NCBI RefSeq assembly: GCF_000220525.1
Contig: NZ_AFPK01000036.1
Coordinates: 1 to 64,000 of the forward strand
Direction of reading: 5' to 3'
DNA: 64,000 bases
Source of the DNA: Ochrovirga pacifica
GTDB taxonomy: Bacteria; Bacteroidota; Bacteroidia; Flavobacteriales; Flavobacteriaceae
A program made the position numbers and the translations under genes. Within the stretch, counting starts at the first letter, position 1; each line of letters begins with the position of its first letter. The notes under the pieces are model-generated. The model saw only the letters and a program-made list of their open reading frames with translations, had not been told where the DNA came from and made no database searches. Of this stretch, positions 1-9,600 are shown piece by piece.

Positions 1-1682
1 TAATTATGGAATTTGGTTTCTAAACTTACTGGTATAAACCCTTTTCTATGCAATTTGTATGCAATTTCTTTACTGGGCTGTTTTCCTTTTTTACAAGCCC
101 TTGCTTTGATAACCAACTCATCTTTCCCTTTAAAATCTATAGGAATCCCTTTTTTGTATACCATTGCACTGTCTGTTACTTTGGTGTTAAAGCTATACTT
201 TACAATAGCTTCTGGATCCAAATGTGTTAAGTGCAACACATCTCCTGTGTTTAGCACATTGGCCCTCCCCTTTACCACAGGTGGAGGCAATACACTTTTT
301 TTACTACTCTCTTTAATTCCTTTTTCCAAACGAACAGTAGGCAATTCAGCAGCTAATTTTTCTTTATCTATTGGGGTATCCCAAACACAAAGAGTTGCTA
401 ATTCCGCTATTTTTTTAAAGGATTCGATACTTTCATTATCCAAAGCTGTTCCTGCAGCCGATAGCATTTTTAAATGTTCCAAACTCACTATTTCCATGAG
501 TCCCTTACTGGTGATGTCTGTAAAATTCAACCACAACTTTTCTAAGTTCACAAATTCTTTTACCAATTGCATGTCGGCATCTGTAACTGCCAAGTTTGAT
601 AGGTTTAAAGACACTATTTGCTCTTTGACTGCCAACAAACTTTTTAAATTTTCAGCATGATAAGCACTTCCGCCTAAAATGGTTGCATCTAGCGCAGGAG
701 AACTAGCAGATTTTGGCTGTATACTGATGTAGGGCGACCCTTGTAGTTGTTCAAGAGTTTCCGTAGCTGCGTAGTCAAATTCATACACGGGTTCATTTTC
801 TTTTTTTATCCATTTGGTGCTAATCAACTTTTTCAACGGATTTGCATCTTCTAACGTAGCAAGATGAACGGTGTCATTTGCCCCTTGCTGAATCCACACC
901 GTAAGGAGCTGAATTTCTTCTTTACTTAACTGAGGTTTTCCATCAGGAGCCATGTGTTTTTTATGTTCTAAAGGCAAATGGACTCGTTCTAAAAACAAAC
1001 TTTTTTCTGGTTGATGAGCTACCCACAAACCTCCGTGTTTTCCTCCTTTATTAATTGCTACTATGGAACTCATGTCCAATCCACCCTTGGGTTTGTCTGT
1101 ATTGTGACAACTTACACATTTGGCATCTAAAATAGGTTGTATGTGTATTTTGTAAATAGATTGATTTTCAAGAGCTATTTCTTTTGTTTGTAAAGGCTCT
1201 GTTATAAATGAATTTCCATGGGTTAACCCAGCTCCAAAATGCCCTACCAAAATCACCATCAACACACCTCCGTACAACAACGGTACATAGACTTTTTTGT
1301 TATAGATATACACCAATCCATACAAATAAAAACTTAGGGCAATTCCTAACCATTTGTGTAATTGCATCAAACTAGATTCATACCCTTCTAACGAAAGTAA
1401 AAATCCCATCAAGGTGGCCACCACCGTCGTAAAAGCCGTAAATACCAACAAACGATAGTGCAATTCCTTGTATGTTTCTTTATCTAAACTGCTTTTTATC
1501 AAATTCATCAAAGCCAATAGAACAATAAATGCTACCGGAAAGTGCAACACCAACGGATGCATCCTTCCTAAGGGTTGGATCCAGAAAGGCACTTGCAAAT
1601 GACTTTCAAAAATCAGTAAAAAAGCCAAAAAAATGTGCAACAAAAACAAGGATTGCACTAAATATTCAGTTATTTTTTTCAT
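1..1682 (-). CDS. DUF2231-like membrane protein with cytochrome c motif, leucine-rich repeats and CHB_HEX-like domain (3' end outside window)
   Basis: The start ATG is at 1682 and the frame stays open to the left edge, so at least 560 codons are present and the C-terminus is missing. About five hydrophobic helices fill residues 8-155 (DUF2231-like), including an MHPLVLHFPVAF segment. A single haem-binding CVSCH follows at about 189-193, in a 'planctomycete cytochrome c' setting (PILDAKCVSCH, then a QLSKEE/WIQQGA segment). Leucine-rich repeats then occur (NLSNLAVTDADMQLV and similar), and the end resembles a chitobiase C-terminal-like domain. It is the last gene of the operon visible here, starting 3 bp after the DUF1501 gene. 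Inferred role: inner-membrane electron carrier or sensor working with the DUF1549 and DUF1501 proteins. The substrate is unknown. Confidence 0.85.
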   Translation of the reverse strand, partial: MKKITEYLVQSLFLLHIFLAFLLIFESHLQVPFWIQPLGRMHPLVLHFPVAFIVLLALMNLIKSSLDKETYKELHYRLLVFTAFTTVVATLMGFLLSLEGYESSLMQLHKWLGIALSFYLYGLVYIYNKKVYVPLLYGGVLMVILVGHFGAGLTHGNSFITEPLQTKEIALENQSIYKIHIQPILDAKCVSCHNTDKPKGGLDMSSIVAINKGGKHGGLWVAHQPEKSLFLERVHLPLEHKKHMAPDGKPQLSKEEIQLLTVWIQQGANDTVHLATLEDANPLKKLISTKWIKKENEPVYEFDYAATETLEQLQGSPYISIQPKSASSPALDATILGGSAYHAENLKSLLAVKEQIVSLNLSNLAVTDADMQLVKEFVNLEKLWLNFTDITSKGLMEIVSLEHLKMLSAAGTALDNESIESFKKIAELATLCVWDTPIDKEKLAAELPTVRLEKGIKESSKKSVLPPPVVKGRANVLNTGDVLHLTHLDPEAIVKYSFNTKVTDSAMVYKKGIPIDFKGKDELVIKARACKKGKQPSKEIAYKLHRKGFIPVSLETKFHN

Positions 1683-1685
1683 GGT

Positions 1686-3140
1686 CTATGCAATAATATC
1701 TTTAACAACATGTCCTGCTACATCAGTCAAACGGAATCTTCTTCCCAAGTGTTTGTAGGTCAATTTTTCATGGTCTAATCCCATTAAATACATGATGGTT
1801 GCGTGCAAATCATGAATATGAACTGGGTTTTCAATTACATTATACCCCAATTCATCGGTTTTTCCATAAACCGTTCCTGCTTTGATACCTCCACCGGCCA
1901 TAAACATACTAAAACACCTAGGATGATGATCTCTTCCGTAATTTTTAGGAGTCAATTTACCTTGGCAGTAATTGGTTCTACCAAACTCTCCTCCCCAAAT
2001 CACTAAGGTTTCGTCTAACAAGCCTCGCTGTTTCAGATCGGTAATTAAAGCAGCAGATGCTTGATCGACATCTTTGGACTGCCCCTTTATACCGCCAACC
2101 AAATTGTTGTGTTGGTCCCATCCTTGGTGGTACAACTGCACAAAACGCACTCCCGATTCAGACAGCTTTCTAGCCAACAAACAGTTGGCAGCGTAGGTTC
2201 CTGGAATAGTACAATCAGATCCGTACAATTCTTTTATACTCTCAGGTTCTTTAGAAATATCGGTAACTTCTGGAACAGCTGTTTGCATGCGGTAGGCTAG
2301 CTCGTATTGTTGAATTTTTGCATGAATTTCTGGATCACCAAACTCTTTGTAATTCATGTGATTCAATTCACTCAAATGGTCTAACATTTTTCTTCTATTC
2401 GTCCTATCCATCCCTTTGGGATTGTTTAGGTACAAAATAGGATCTTCACTAGCACTTAACTGTACTCCTTGGTGTGTGCTGTCTAAAAATCCGTTGGACC
2501 ATAATTTGGAATAGACTCCTTGTCCATTCCCCCTACCTTTTGACAATAACACACAAAAAGAGGGTAGATTTTTATTTTCACTCCCTAAACCATAACTCAA
2601 CCAAGACCCCATACTAGGACGAGACCCTACTTGAGAACCCGTTTGTAAGAAAGTTAATGCTGGATCGTGATTAATGGCTTCTGTATGCATACTTTTTACG
2701 ATACATAAATCATCCGTTATACTAGCTATGTGTGGTAGCAATTCACTCACATAAGTCCCGTTTTGTCCGTATCTGTTAAACTTAAAATGTGACCCCACTA
2801 AAGGAAAATTTTTCTGATTGGCAGTCATTCCGGTCAATCGTTGCCCACCTCTTATAGATTCTGGCAAATCTTGTCCAAACATTTGTTCTAGCTTAGGTTT
2901 GTAATCAAACGTTTCTAATTGCGAAGGAGCTCCGTTTTGCATTAAAAAGATAATACGTTTGGCTTTGGGAGCAAAATGCGTTAAACCTAAAGGCAATTCG
3001 TCCGAAACCTGTTGTTTTCTTTTTAACAAATCGGGCATTAGTAAAGAACCTAATGCTACTCCCCCCATACCTAGGGCTGCTTTGGATAAAAAATGTCTTC
3101 TATTGATGTTCAATCTATGTTCAAATTGTTCTTTTTCCAT
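1686..3140 (-). CDS. DUF1501 family protein, Tat-exported
   Basis: This 484-residue protein belongs to the DUF1501 family, which has an alkaline-phosphatase/sulfatase-like fold and no firmly assigned reaction. A twin-arginine signal is visible near the N-terminus (NRRHFLSKAALGMGG), so it should be exported folded. Family hallmarks are a QNGAPSQLETFDYKP segment, WDQHNN, the WGGEFGRT motif, a GRDHHPRCFSMFMAGGG motif and a closing HIHDLHATI stretch rich in possible metal-binding His and Asp. It sits 5 bp downstream of the DUF1549 gene. The two families nearly always occur as a pair in Planctomycetes and Verrucomicrobia, so a shared periplasmic job is likely. The call to the family is secure; the function is not. 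Confidence 0.93.
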   Translation of the reverse strand: MEKEQFEHRLNINRRHFLSKAALGMGGVALGSLLMPDLLKRKQQVSDELPLGLTHFAPKAKRIIFLMQNGAPSQLETFDYKPKLEQMFGQDLPESIRGGQRLTGMTANQKNFPLVGSHFKFNRYGQNGTYVSELLPHIASITDDLCIVKSMHTEAINHDPALTFLQTGSQVGSRPSMGSWLSYGLGSENKNLPSFCVLLSKGRGNGQGVYSKLWSNGFLDSTHQGVQLSASEDPILYLNNPKGMDRTNRRKMLDHLSELNHMNYKEFGDPEIHAKIQQYELAYRMQTAVPEVTDISKEPESIKELYGSDCTIPGTYAANCLLARKLSESGVRFVQLYHQGWDQHNNLVGGIKGQSKDVDQASAALITDLKQRGLLDETLVIWGGEFGRTNYCQGKLTPKNYGRDHHPRCFSMFMAGGGIKAGTVYGKTDELGYNVIENPVHIHDLHATIMYLMGLDHEKLTYKHLGRRFRLTDVAGHVVKDIIA

Positions 3141-3145
3141 AATGT

Positions 3146-5458
3146 TTAACTTTTTACAATGGTTTCTTCCATGTTGTATAAGGTGTGAATCACTTGCATC
3201 AATGTAGCAACCTTAACAGACTGAGTGTTTTTGCTTAATGGATGTTCTCCTACATTTATAAATTCAGAGGCTTCTTGAGGATGTGCATTAAAATATTCTT
3301 GTTGTTCTTGATAATAGTTTACCAAAAGCTCCTTTTCTTCGGGTTTTATTTTTCTACACAAAATTGTTCTAAAAGCTTTGGCTATTTTTTCGGAAATGGT
3401 TCCTTTTTCCTCTGTCATCTTTTCAGACAACACCCGAGCAGCCTCTAAGATTGTTGGATCGTTTAGATTAATGAGTGCCTGCAAAGGTGTAGAAGTGGAT
3501 AACCTTCTCACTTCACATTGTTCTCTTGAAGTTCCGTCATACACCATTTGTACAGGAGGCATAGAAGTTCTTTTTACAAAAATGTACAAACCTCTTTTGT
3601 ATAATAGTTCTCCTTTGTCTTGTATGTATTCCGTTAAATGTCCACGTCCTGCAGTAGAAGCCTCCCACAAGCCGTCTGGCTGATACACACGTACACTTCT
3701 ACCTCCAATATCCTTATTTAGCAAACCACTAGTTGCCAAAGCATGGTCTCTTACCATTTCGGTTGTAAATCGGTTTCTACTGGCTCTGGCCAGCAAATTA
3801 TTATCTGGATCTACCGATAGATGTTCTTGTGTAATGACAGAGGATTGTTGATAGGTAGCCGACATGACCATTTTTTTAATCAAGTATTTAATGTCCCAAT
3901 CGTGTTCCATAAAATCTGCAGACAACCAGTTAAGTAAAGCAGCGTGACTAGGTAATTCTCCTTGCATTCCAAAATCACCTGAGGTATTTACAATTCCTTT
4001 CCCAAATAATTCTTGCCAAATTCGGTTTACATATACACGACTTGTCAACGGATTGTTCTCATCAAACAACCATTGTGTTAAGCCCAAACGATTGGGTTTG
4101 TATTGCAAAGTATCAAAAGGCATAATGGCTGATGGGGTTGCACTTTCTACCACTTCTCCCTTAGCATCATAGGCACCTCTGTTAAGTATATGAGTTTTTC
4201 TAATATTCGGAATATCTTTCATCACCATCGATTCTACCTTTACATTGGGAGTTTTGTTGATAAACGGTAATGTCTTTGTTACCAAAGAATCGGTGATTAA
4301 AATCTTAGGAGGCTCAGCAAAGAGTTTGGCAGCTGCGTATTCGTTGTTTTCTCTAAAAGGAACTCGGTCAAAAAACGCAAAAGTTTGAAAATACTCTTTT
4401 TGAGAAATAGGATCGTATTTATGATCGTGACACTTGGCACATTCAAAAGTCATCCCTAAAAATGCTTTCCCAAATGTATTGGTACGGTCGGTTACATTTT
4501 CTATACGTGTTTCTTCTCGTATAATTCCGCCCTCTTGATTGATTTTGTGATTTCTATTAAAACCAGATGCCAACAAAGCTTCTACATTGTCTTTGTCTAG
4601 CATATCTCCAGCCAATTGGTAAGTCACAAATTTTTGATAACTGTAATTTTCATTAAAAGCATGTATAACCCAATCTCTCCAAGGCCATTGGGTACGTAAC
4701 TGATCGTCTTGAAACCCGTGTGAATCTGCATAACGAGCAACGTCCATCCAGGTTGCAGCCATTTTCTCGCCATAATGTTTGCTAGCCAACAACTCATCTA
4801 CTATTTTTTCGAATGCATTTTTAGACGTATCTCTTAAAAAACGTTCTTGCATAGCTATGGTTGGAGGCAAACCTGTAATATCAAAAGCAACGCGTTTTAG
4901 CAAGCGTTCTTTGTCTGCCTTTGGATTGGGCATTAAATCATTTTCGGCTAGTTTTTCTGCTATGAAATAATCAATTTCATTCGCTACCCATTCGCTAGTT
5001 TCTAATGTTGGCAAGTCTGGTTTTTCTACCTTTTTAAACGCCCAATGGGTATCATAAGCAGCTCCTTGTTCTATCCATTTTTTGATGATTTTTTTCTCAT
5101 AATCACTCAATTGCAAATTGGATGATTTTGGAGGCATTAATTGTGTGGTGTCTTTCGTTACGATTCTCAAGTACACTTCAGACTCCATAGGTTTTTTGGG
5201 CACAATTCCATGAGCTGATGGATCTTCTTTTAGCGCCTTGTAAGCTCCTTCCTGCGTATCTAAACGCAGTCCTTTGAAACGCTTTTTTACATCGGGACCG
5301 TGACAACTAAAGCATTTATCCGATAAAATTGGACGTACATCAAAATTGTAATCCACTACTTTAGGCACTTTTTTTTCTGCCATTTTATTATAGTCTCCCT
5401 GTTCCTTACACGAAACCAAAAGACATAAAATAGCTATAATGCTTGTAAACTGTTTCAT
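3146..5458 (-). CDS. DUF1549/DUF1553 protein with two haem c motifs (planctomycete-type cytochrome), lipoprotein
   Basis: This protein has 770 residues. A lipoprotein signal ends at Cys17 (LCLLVSC). The planctomycete cytochrome c domain holds CFSCH at about 49-53, with a distal methionine candidate in the LMPPK segment. The DUF1549 domain follows (ITGLPPT), and a second haem motif, CAKCH, lies near residue 339 in the ECAKCHDHKYDPIS hallmark. The C-terminal half is DUF1553 (TSRVYVNRIWQELFGKGIV, then STPLQALINLND). It is therefore probably a periplasmic or surface-anchored dihaem redox protein. It starts 3 bp after the NHL gene and ends 5 bp before the DUF1501 gene, so it is co-transcribed with both. 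The electron donor and physiological substrate cannot be read from the sequence. Confidence 0.93.
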   Translation of the reverse strand: MKQFTSIIAILCLLVSCKEQGDYNKMAEKKVPKVVDYNFDVRPILSDKCFSCHGPDVKKRFKGLRLDTQEGAYKALKEDPSAHGIVPKKPMESEVYLRIVTKDTTQLMPPKSSNLQLSDYEKKIIKKWIEQGAAYDTHWAFKKVEKPDLPTLETSEWVANEIDYFIAEKLAENDLMPNPKADKERLLKRVAFDITGLPPTIAMQERFLRDTSKNAFEKIVDELLASKHYGEKMAATWMDVARYADSHGFQDDQLRTQWPWRDWVIHAFNENYSYQKFVTYQLAGDMLDKDNVEALLASGFNRNHKINQEGGIIREETRIENVTDRTNTFGKAFLGMTFECAKCHDHKYDPISQKEYFQTFAFFDRVPFRENNEYAAAKLFAEPPKILITDSLVTKTLPFINKTPNVKVESMVMKDIPNIRKTHILNRGAYDAKGEVVESATPSAIMPFDTLQYKPNRLGLTQWLFDENNPLTSRVYVNRIWQELFGKGIVNTSGDFGMQGELPSHAALLNWLSADFMEHDWDIKYLIKKMVMSATYQQSSVITQEHLSVDPDNNLLARASRNRFTTEMVRDHALATSGLLNKDIGGRSVRVYQPDGLWEASTAGRGHLTEYIQDKGELLYKRGLYIFVKRTSMPPVQMVYDGTSREQCEVRRLSTSTPLQALINLNDPTILEAARVLSEKMTEEKGTISEKIAKAFRTILCRKIKPEEKELLVNYYQEQQEYFNAHPQEASEFINVGEHPLSKNTQSVKVATLMQVIHTLYNMEETIVKS

Positions 5459-5461
5459 CTC

Positions 5462-6520
5462 TTAAACTCTTTCTAATTTGATTGGATACGATTTGTTGGC
5501 ATTCCACTGACAGACATATATGTTTTTGTCTTCGTCTATACATACATCGTGACAGTGATGAAACAAAGGAGTTTCTTGCAACATCAATTGCAATTCGCCA
5601 TGCTTGTATTTTGGTTTGGTTCCGCCAGGGTTAGAAACCACTTTATTGTTTTTGTCTAAAATGGTTACAAAACCTGAATTGGGCACTCGTTCTAGATATT
5701 TCAATCGAGACCAACAAGCACCCGAATACAAGTTTTCGCCATCAATTACTGGACGGCACACATACGCACCAGGTAAAAAAATGGTTTCTAAATACTGACC
5801 GTCTAGCGTAAAACGCTTAAAAGAATTGTGCACCCTAGAGGTACACAACAAAGTAATATTGTTGGGGTCTCTATCATCAATAGCTACTCCATGTGCATTG
5901 TTTAGTTTTTCGTCTTGATGTCCTTTTCCTCCAAACTTTCGGATAAATTCTCCGTTTTTATCAAACTGCAAAATATAGTCAGAACCATAACCGTCGGCTA
6001 CATAAATATCTCCGTTGGGAGCCACTGCAGTTTCTGTAGGTCTGTAACGTTCTCTTTCTTGGTACAATCCTATTTTTTTGGGGTTGGGTAACTCCATCAA
6101 CACCTTACCATCTATAGTCGTTTTAATAATTCGTTGATTGTTATCGGTAATAAACAAAACATCTTCACCTCCTTCATTAAAAATAGACAAGCCATGTCCA
6201 CTTTTCATTTGGTGTGTCCAAGAAGTCAATAATTTTCCAGACTTGTCATACACTATAATATTGTTTTGCACATGATCGGTTACCATAATCAAACGACCTT
6301 TAGAATCCATTACCATTTCGTGGCAATTTTTTACAGGCGTGGTTTGTGGATTTAGATTTCCCCATTCCTTGTGAACTCGGTATTTAAAATCTCCGTGGCC
6401 AATGCTATTTTTTGATAAATTAGGTTTATTGATAATGGTAAAACCATAAGAAGGTGTTAGGCTCAATCCTGCTCCAACTAAAGCTGAATTTTTTAGAAAT
6501 TCTCTTCGTGTGTTTTTCAT
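5462..6520 (-). CDS. NHL-repeat / six-bladed propeller protein with Tat signal
   Basis: A start at 6520 is preferred, giving 352 residues beginning MKNTRREFLK. It gives a clean twin-arginine signal, and a -7 promoter box at 6546-6553 would put the transcription start just upstream. An in-frame ATG at 6535 would sit almost on the transcription start. Repeated NHL-type blades are visible (MVMDSKGRLIMVTDHVQNN, VAPNGDIYVADGYGSD, GVAIDDRDPNN), together with a DVCIDEDKNIYVCQWN segment. Such propellers are periplasmic and act as binding scaffolds or as lactonase/peptidylglycine-lyase-like enzymes; nothing here decides between these. It is the first gene of the operon downstream of the HTCS regulator. 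Confidence 0.85.
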   Translation of the reverse strand: MKNTRREFLKNSALVGAGLSLTPSYGFTIINKPNLSKNSIGHGDFKYRVHKEWGNLNPQTTPVKNCHEMVMDSKGRLIMVTDHVQNNIIVYDKSGKLLTSWTHQMKSGHGLSIFNEGGEDVLFITDNNQRIIKTTIDGKVLMELPNPKKIGLYQERERYRPTETAVAPNGDIYVADGYGSDYILQFDKNGEFIRKFGGKGHQDEKLNNAHGVAIDDRDPNNITLLCTSRVHNSFKRFTLDGQYLETIFLPGAYVCRPVIDGENLYSGACWSRLKYLERVPNSGFVTILDKNNKVVSNPGGTKPKYKHGELQLMLQETPLFHHCHDVCIDEDKNIYVCQWNANKSYPIKLERV

Positions 6521-6545
6521 GTTTGTAGTCCTCATTGTTGCTCTA

Positions 6546-6553
6546 CAAACTTA
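6546..6553 (-). promoter_or_regulatory. Predicted -7 promoter box of the NHL-DUF1549-DUF1501-cytochrome operon
   Basis: The minus strand reads TAAGTTTG, an exact match to the Bacteroidota -7 consensus TAnnTTTG. It lies about 26 bp upstream of the preferred ATG at 6520. No TTG (-33 element) is seen at the expected 17-23 bp spacing, which is common for activator-dependent promoters. The inverted repeat at 6584-6612 begins 31 bp upstream. Confidence 0.5.
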
Positions 6554-6583
6554 TTGATGATTGTAAAAAAACATGTGGATTAA

Positions 6584-6612
6584 TTGTGTAAACTGGTGCA
6601 TATTTTACACAA
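6584..6612. promoter_or_regulatory. Perfect inverted repeat, candidate operator of the adjacent HTCS regulator
   Basis: TTGTGTAAA, an 11-bp spacer, then TTTACACAA: nine of nine bases pair. It lies in the 153-bp gap between the HTCS gene and the NHL gene, centred about 50 bp upstream of the predicted -7 box. That is the usual place for an AraC-type activator to contact RNA polymerase. It is not followed by a T-run and its long spacer makes a terminator unlikely. Assignment to the HTCS is inferred from position only. Confidence 0.5.
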
Positions 6613-6673
6613 AAACTGAATTTTAATCAACAAAAACAAGGTTTTAACTCGTTTTTAGCAATACACCAAACTA

Positions 6674-9600
6674 TTAGTTATTTTTCTTTAAATAATAAGA
6701 AGGTGCATGACCAAAGTGATTTTTAAACACCCTGCTAAAATATCTACTATCATCAAAGCCAACCGAAAATGCCACATTTTTCACACTAGTGTTTCCTTTT
6801 TTCAGCATCTCCATAGCTGCCGATAATTTGTAAAAATTCATGTATTCAATGATAGATTTCCCCGTTAGAGATTGAAGTTTTCGATACAATTGCGAACGGC
6901 TGATTCCCATTTCTAAACAGAGACTTTCAACTCCAAAAGATGTGTTTTCTAAATGCTTATGCAAGCATTCATTTAAGGATATTAAAAACTGATCTTGCTT
7001 TTGGTCTTGTGATTCTTGTACGGTTGTCTGCTGTTTCTTTTGAATGAGTTCTCTACGGGTTTTGAGTATATTTTTTATTTTAAGTTGTACTTCAGAGATA
7101 TGAAAAGGTTTTTGAATATAATCATGCCCCCCAGAGTGTAATCCTGCCAATTTGTTTTCTACTCCTGTTTTAGCTGTTAAAAATATCACGGGAATGTGCG
7201 AGGTAAGTTCGTTGGCTTTAAGTTGTTGAGTAAGTTGTATCCCATCAACCATTGGCATCATAATATCACTAATAATCAAATCAGGAATATGTACAACTGC
7301 CTTAGTTAAGCCTTCTTTACCATCTTTAGCTGTAATTACCGTATAGGTTTGGTTGAGTTCGTTTTCTAAATAGGCTCTAATATCTTCATTATCTTCAACC
7401 AACAGCAATAGCTCTTTATTGTTGGTTTCTAGTAGCTCATCTGTTATAGCAAGTGATGTGGTTTCTTGATTTTTAGGCTTGTGTAATGGAAGAATTACTG
7501 TAAAATGTGCTCCTTTATTGGGTTCGCTTTGTAAAGCTATGGTTCCTTTGTGCAAAGCCACCAAATCGGCACATAAAGATAAACCGATCCCTGAACTATT
7601 TAACGCTGCAGAATCTTTATCTAACTGAAAATAGCGTTCAAATATTTTTTGCTGATATTCTTTGTCAATCCCTTTACCGTTGTCTATTACCTCTATGATT
7701 AAATTATAGTTTTGAGAAGTTGTTTCTAAAGGCTCAGAACTTGCCTGAAAGCTTACTCGCAACATTACTTTACCATAATCTGGAGTATATTTTACTGCGT
7801 TTGAAATGAGGTTTGAAGTAATTTTTTGAACCACATCTACATCTAAATAAAGTGATGATGTAGGCATTTTTTCGATATCCTTTTGTAATTGAATGTGTTT
7901 TTCTTTGGCCCAATATACATAGGCATCGTAAATATTTTGAAACAGTTCTAAAGACTTGACCTCAGTAATGTTTACCTGTTGCTTATTTTCAAATTTTCTA
8001 AAATCTAAGATTTGATTGATAAGTTCTAACAAACGGATGCTATTTCGGTACATCATTTTAAGCACTTTAGTATTTGGAATAATACCCTTATCCGAAAATT
8101 TATGAAGCGGTGCAGTAATCAATGTCAAAGGCGTACGCAATTCATGAGAAATATTGGTAAAAAAACGTAATTTCATTTGAGAAATTTCATCAAATTGTTT
8201 GAGCCTCTCTTTTTCTAATTCAAATTTAGACTTGGCTTTTTCGCGGTGTATGAACCAACGGAATATACCAAAAATCAAAACAATAAGTGTAATAAATCCA
8301 GCCGTACGCACCCACCATAAATCCCAAAAAGGAGGGGCTACAATAATCATTAAACTTTTTTCTTGATTGTTCCACACCTGATCTTCGTTAGAAGCTTTGA
8401 CTAAAAAAGTATATTTTCCTGGAGGAATATTGGTATAAGTAGCTTTGGAATTAAGTGCATGAGTGTAGGTCCACTTGTCATCATATCCTTCTAATTTGTA
8501 AGCATATTTGCAACGTTTGTTGTTACTAAAATGAATGGCCTGAAAGGCAATTTCAAATTTGCTATCTGTATAGTCTAAGTGCAGAGTTTCTGCAACCTCT
8601 ATGTTTTTTTGAATGTACTTATTGGTTGGGTTAGGCTTGACTAAAAAATTGTTAACCCATAGTTTTGACAAATACACATGAGGTTTTTTGTTACTTGCTT
8701 TTATTTTTTTAGGATCAAAACGCATTAGTCCTTTGTCTGTACCAAAAACCAAACTCCCATCATCCAACAGCAAACTTCCTCCCGTCATTCTATTGGATAA
8801 CAAACCATCTTCTGTATTTAACACCCTTACCTCTTGCGTTTTTTCATTAAACTTTACCAATCCATTGGTGGTTCCTACCCAAAAATTGCCTTCTTGGTCT
8901 TGCTGTATGGCTTGAATAATTTTATCTTTAAGTGCTTCTATCTCAAAAGGCAATACTTGCTCGTTTTCTAAAGAAATTTTAGACAAGCCTGACTGAGTTC
9001 CTACCCATAAATGGGCATTTAAATCTTCATAAATAATATCTACAAAATTGTTGCTAATTGTATGAACATCTCCTATTTTATGTCTAAAATGCTTGAATTT
9101 TTGTGTTTTTGCTTGGTATTTTTTCAATCCATCTCCAGTAGTTCCTAGCCAAATATTCCCTCTACTATCTTCAAAAACATCCACACAGCGATGAAAATAT
9201 CCCACTCCATCTGGATCGTCCCAATTGCACTGAAAATAATGTTGTTGTTTAAACGGAACTGCTTGATACTGTTGCACCCCTAAAATTTCGCCCATCCAAA
9301 GCTGGTTTGTGGTTGTGTGCAAAAAACTTCGGGTATGGTTCGATTTTTTTCGTTCTTGTTTTTCTATAAGGGTACCATTTTCTTGATACCTGTAGAAAAA
9401 CTTGGTATCCACAGCACTTACTCGATCTGATTGAGGTGTATTTGAAATTTGTAGATCTTTGTATGGAGTTTTAAAACGTTTGACTTCTGTATGCTTTTGT
9501 TTGTCAAAAAGGATAACTTCATTAGCACAATTCATCCATATAAAACGTTGGGTTTGCAAAAGGTTATTGGGTTTTTGATTGCTTAAATACCTATCAAACA

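Noticed and set aside
13-660. Plus-strand 215-codon open frame at the left edge
   Set aside because: It lies antisense to the cytochrome-LRR gene, whose minus-strand frame is open from 1682 to the edge and has clear domain motifs.
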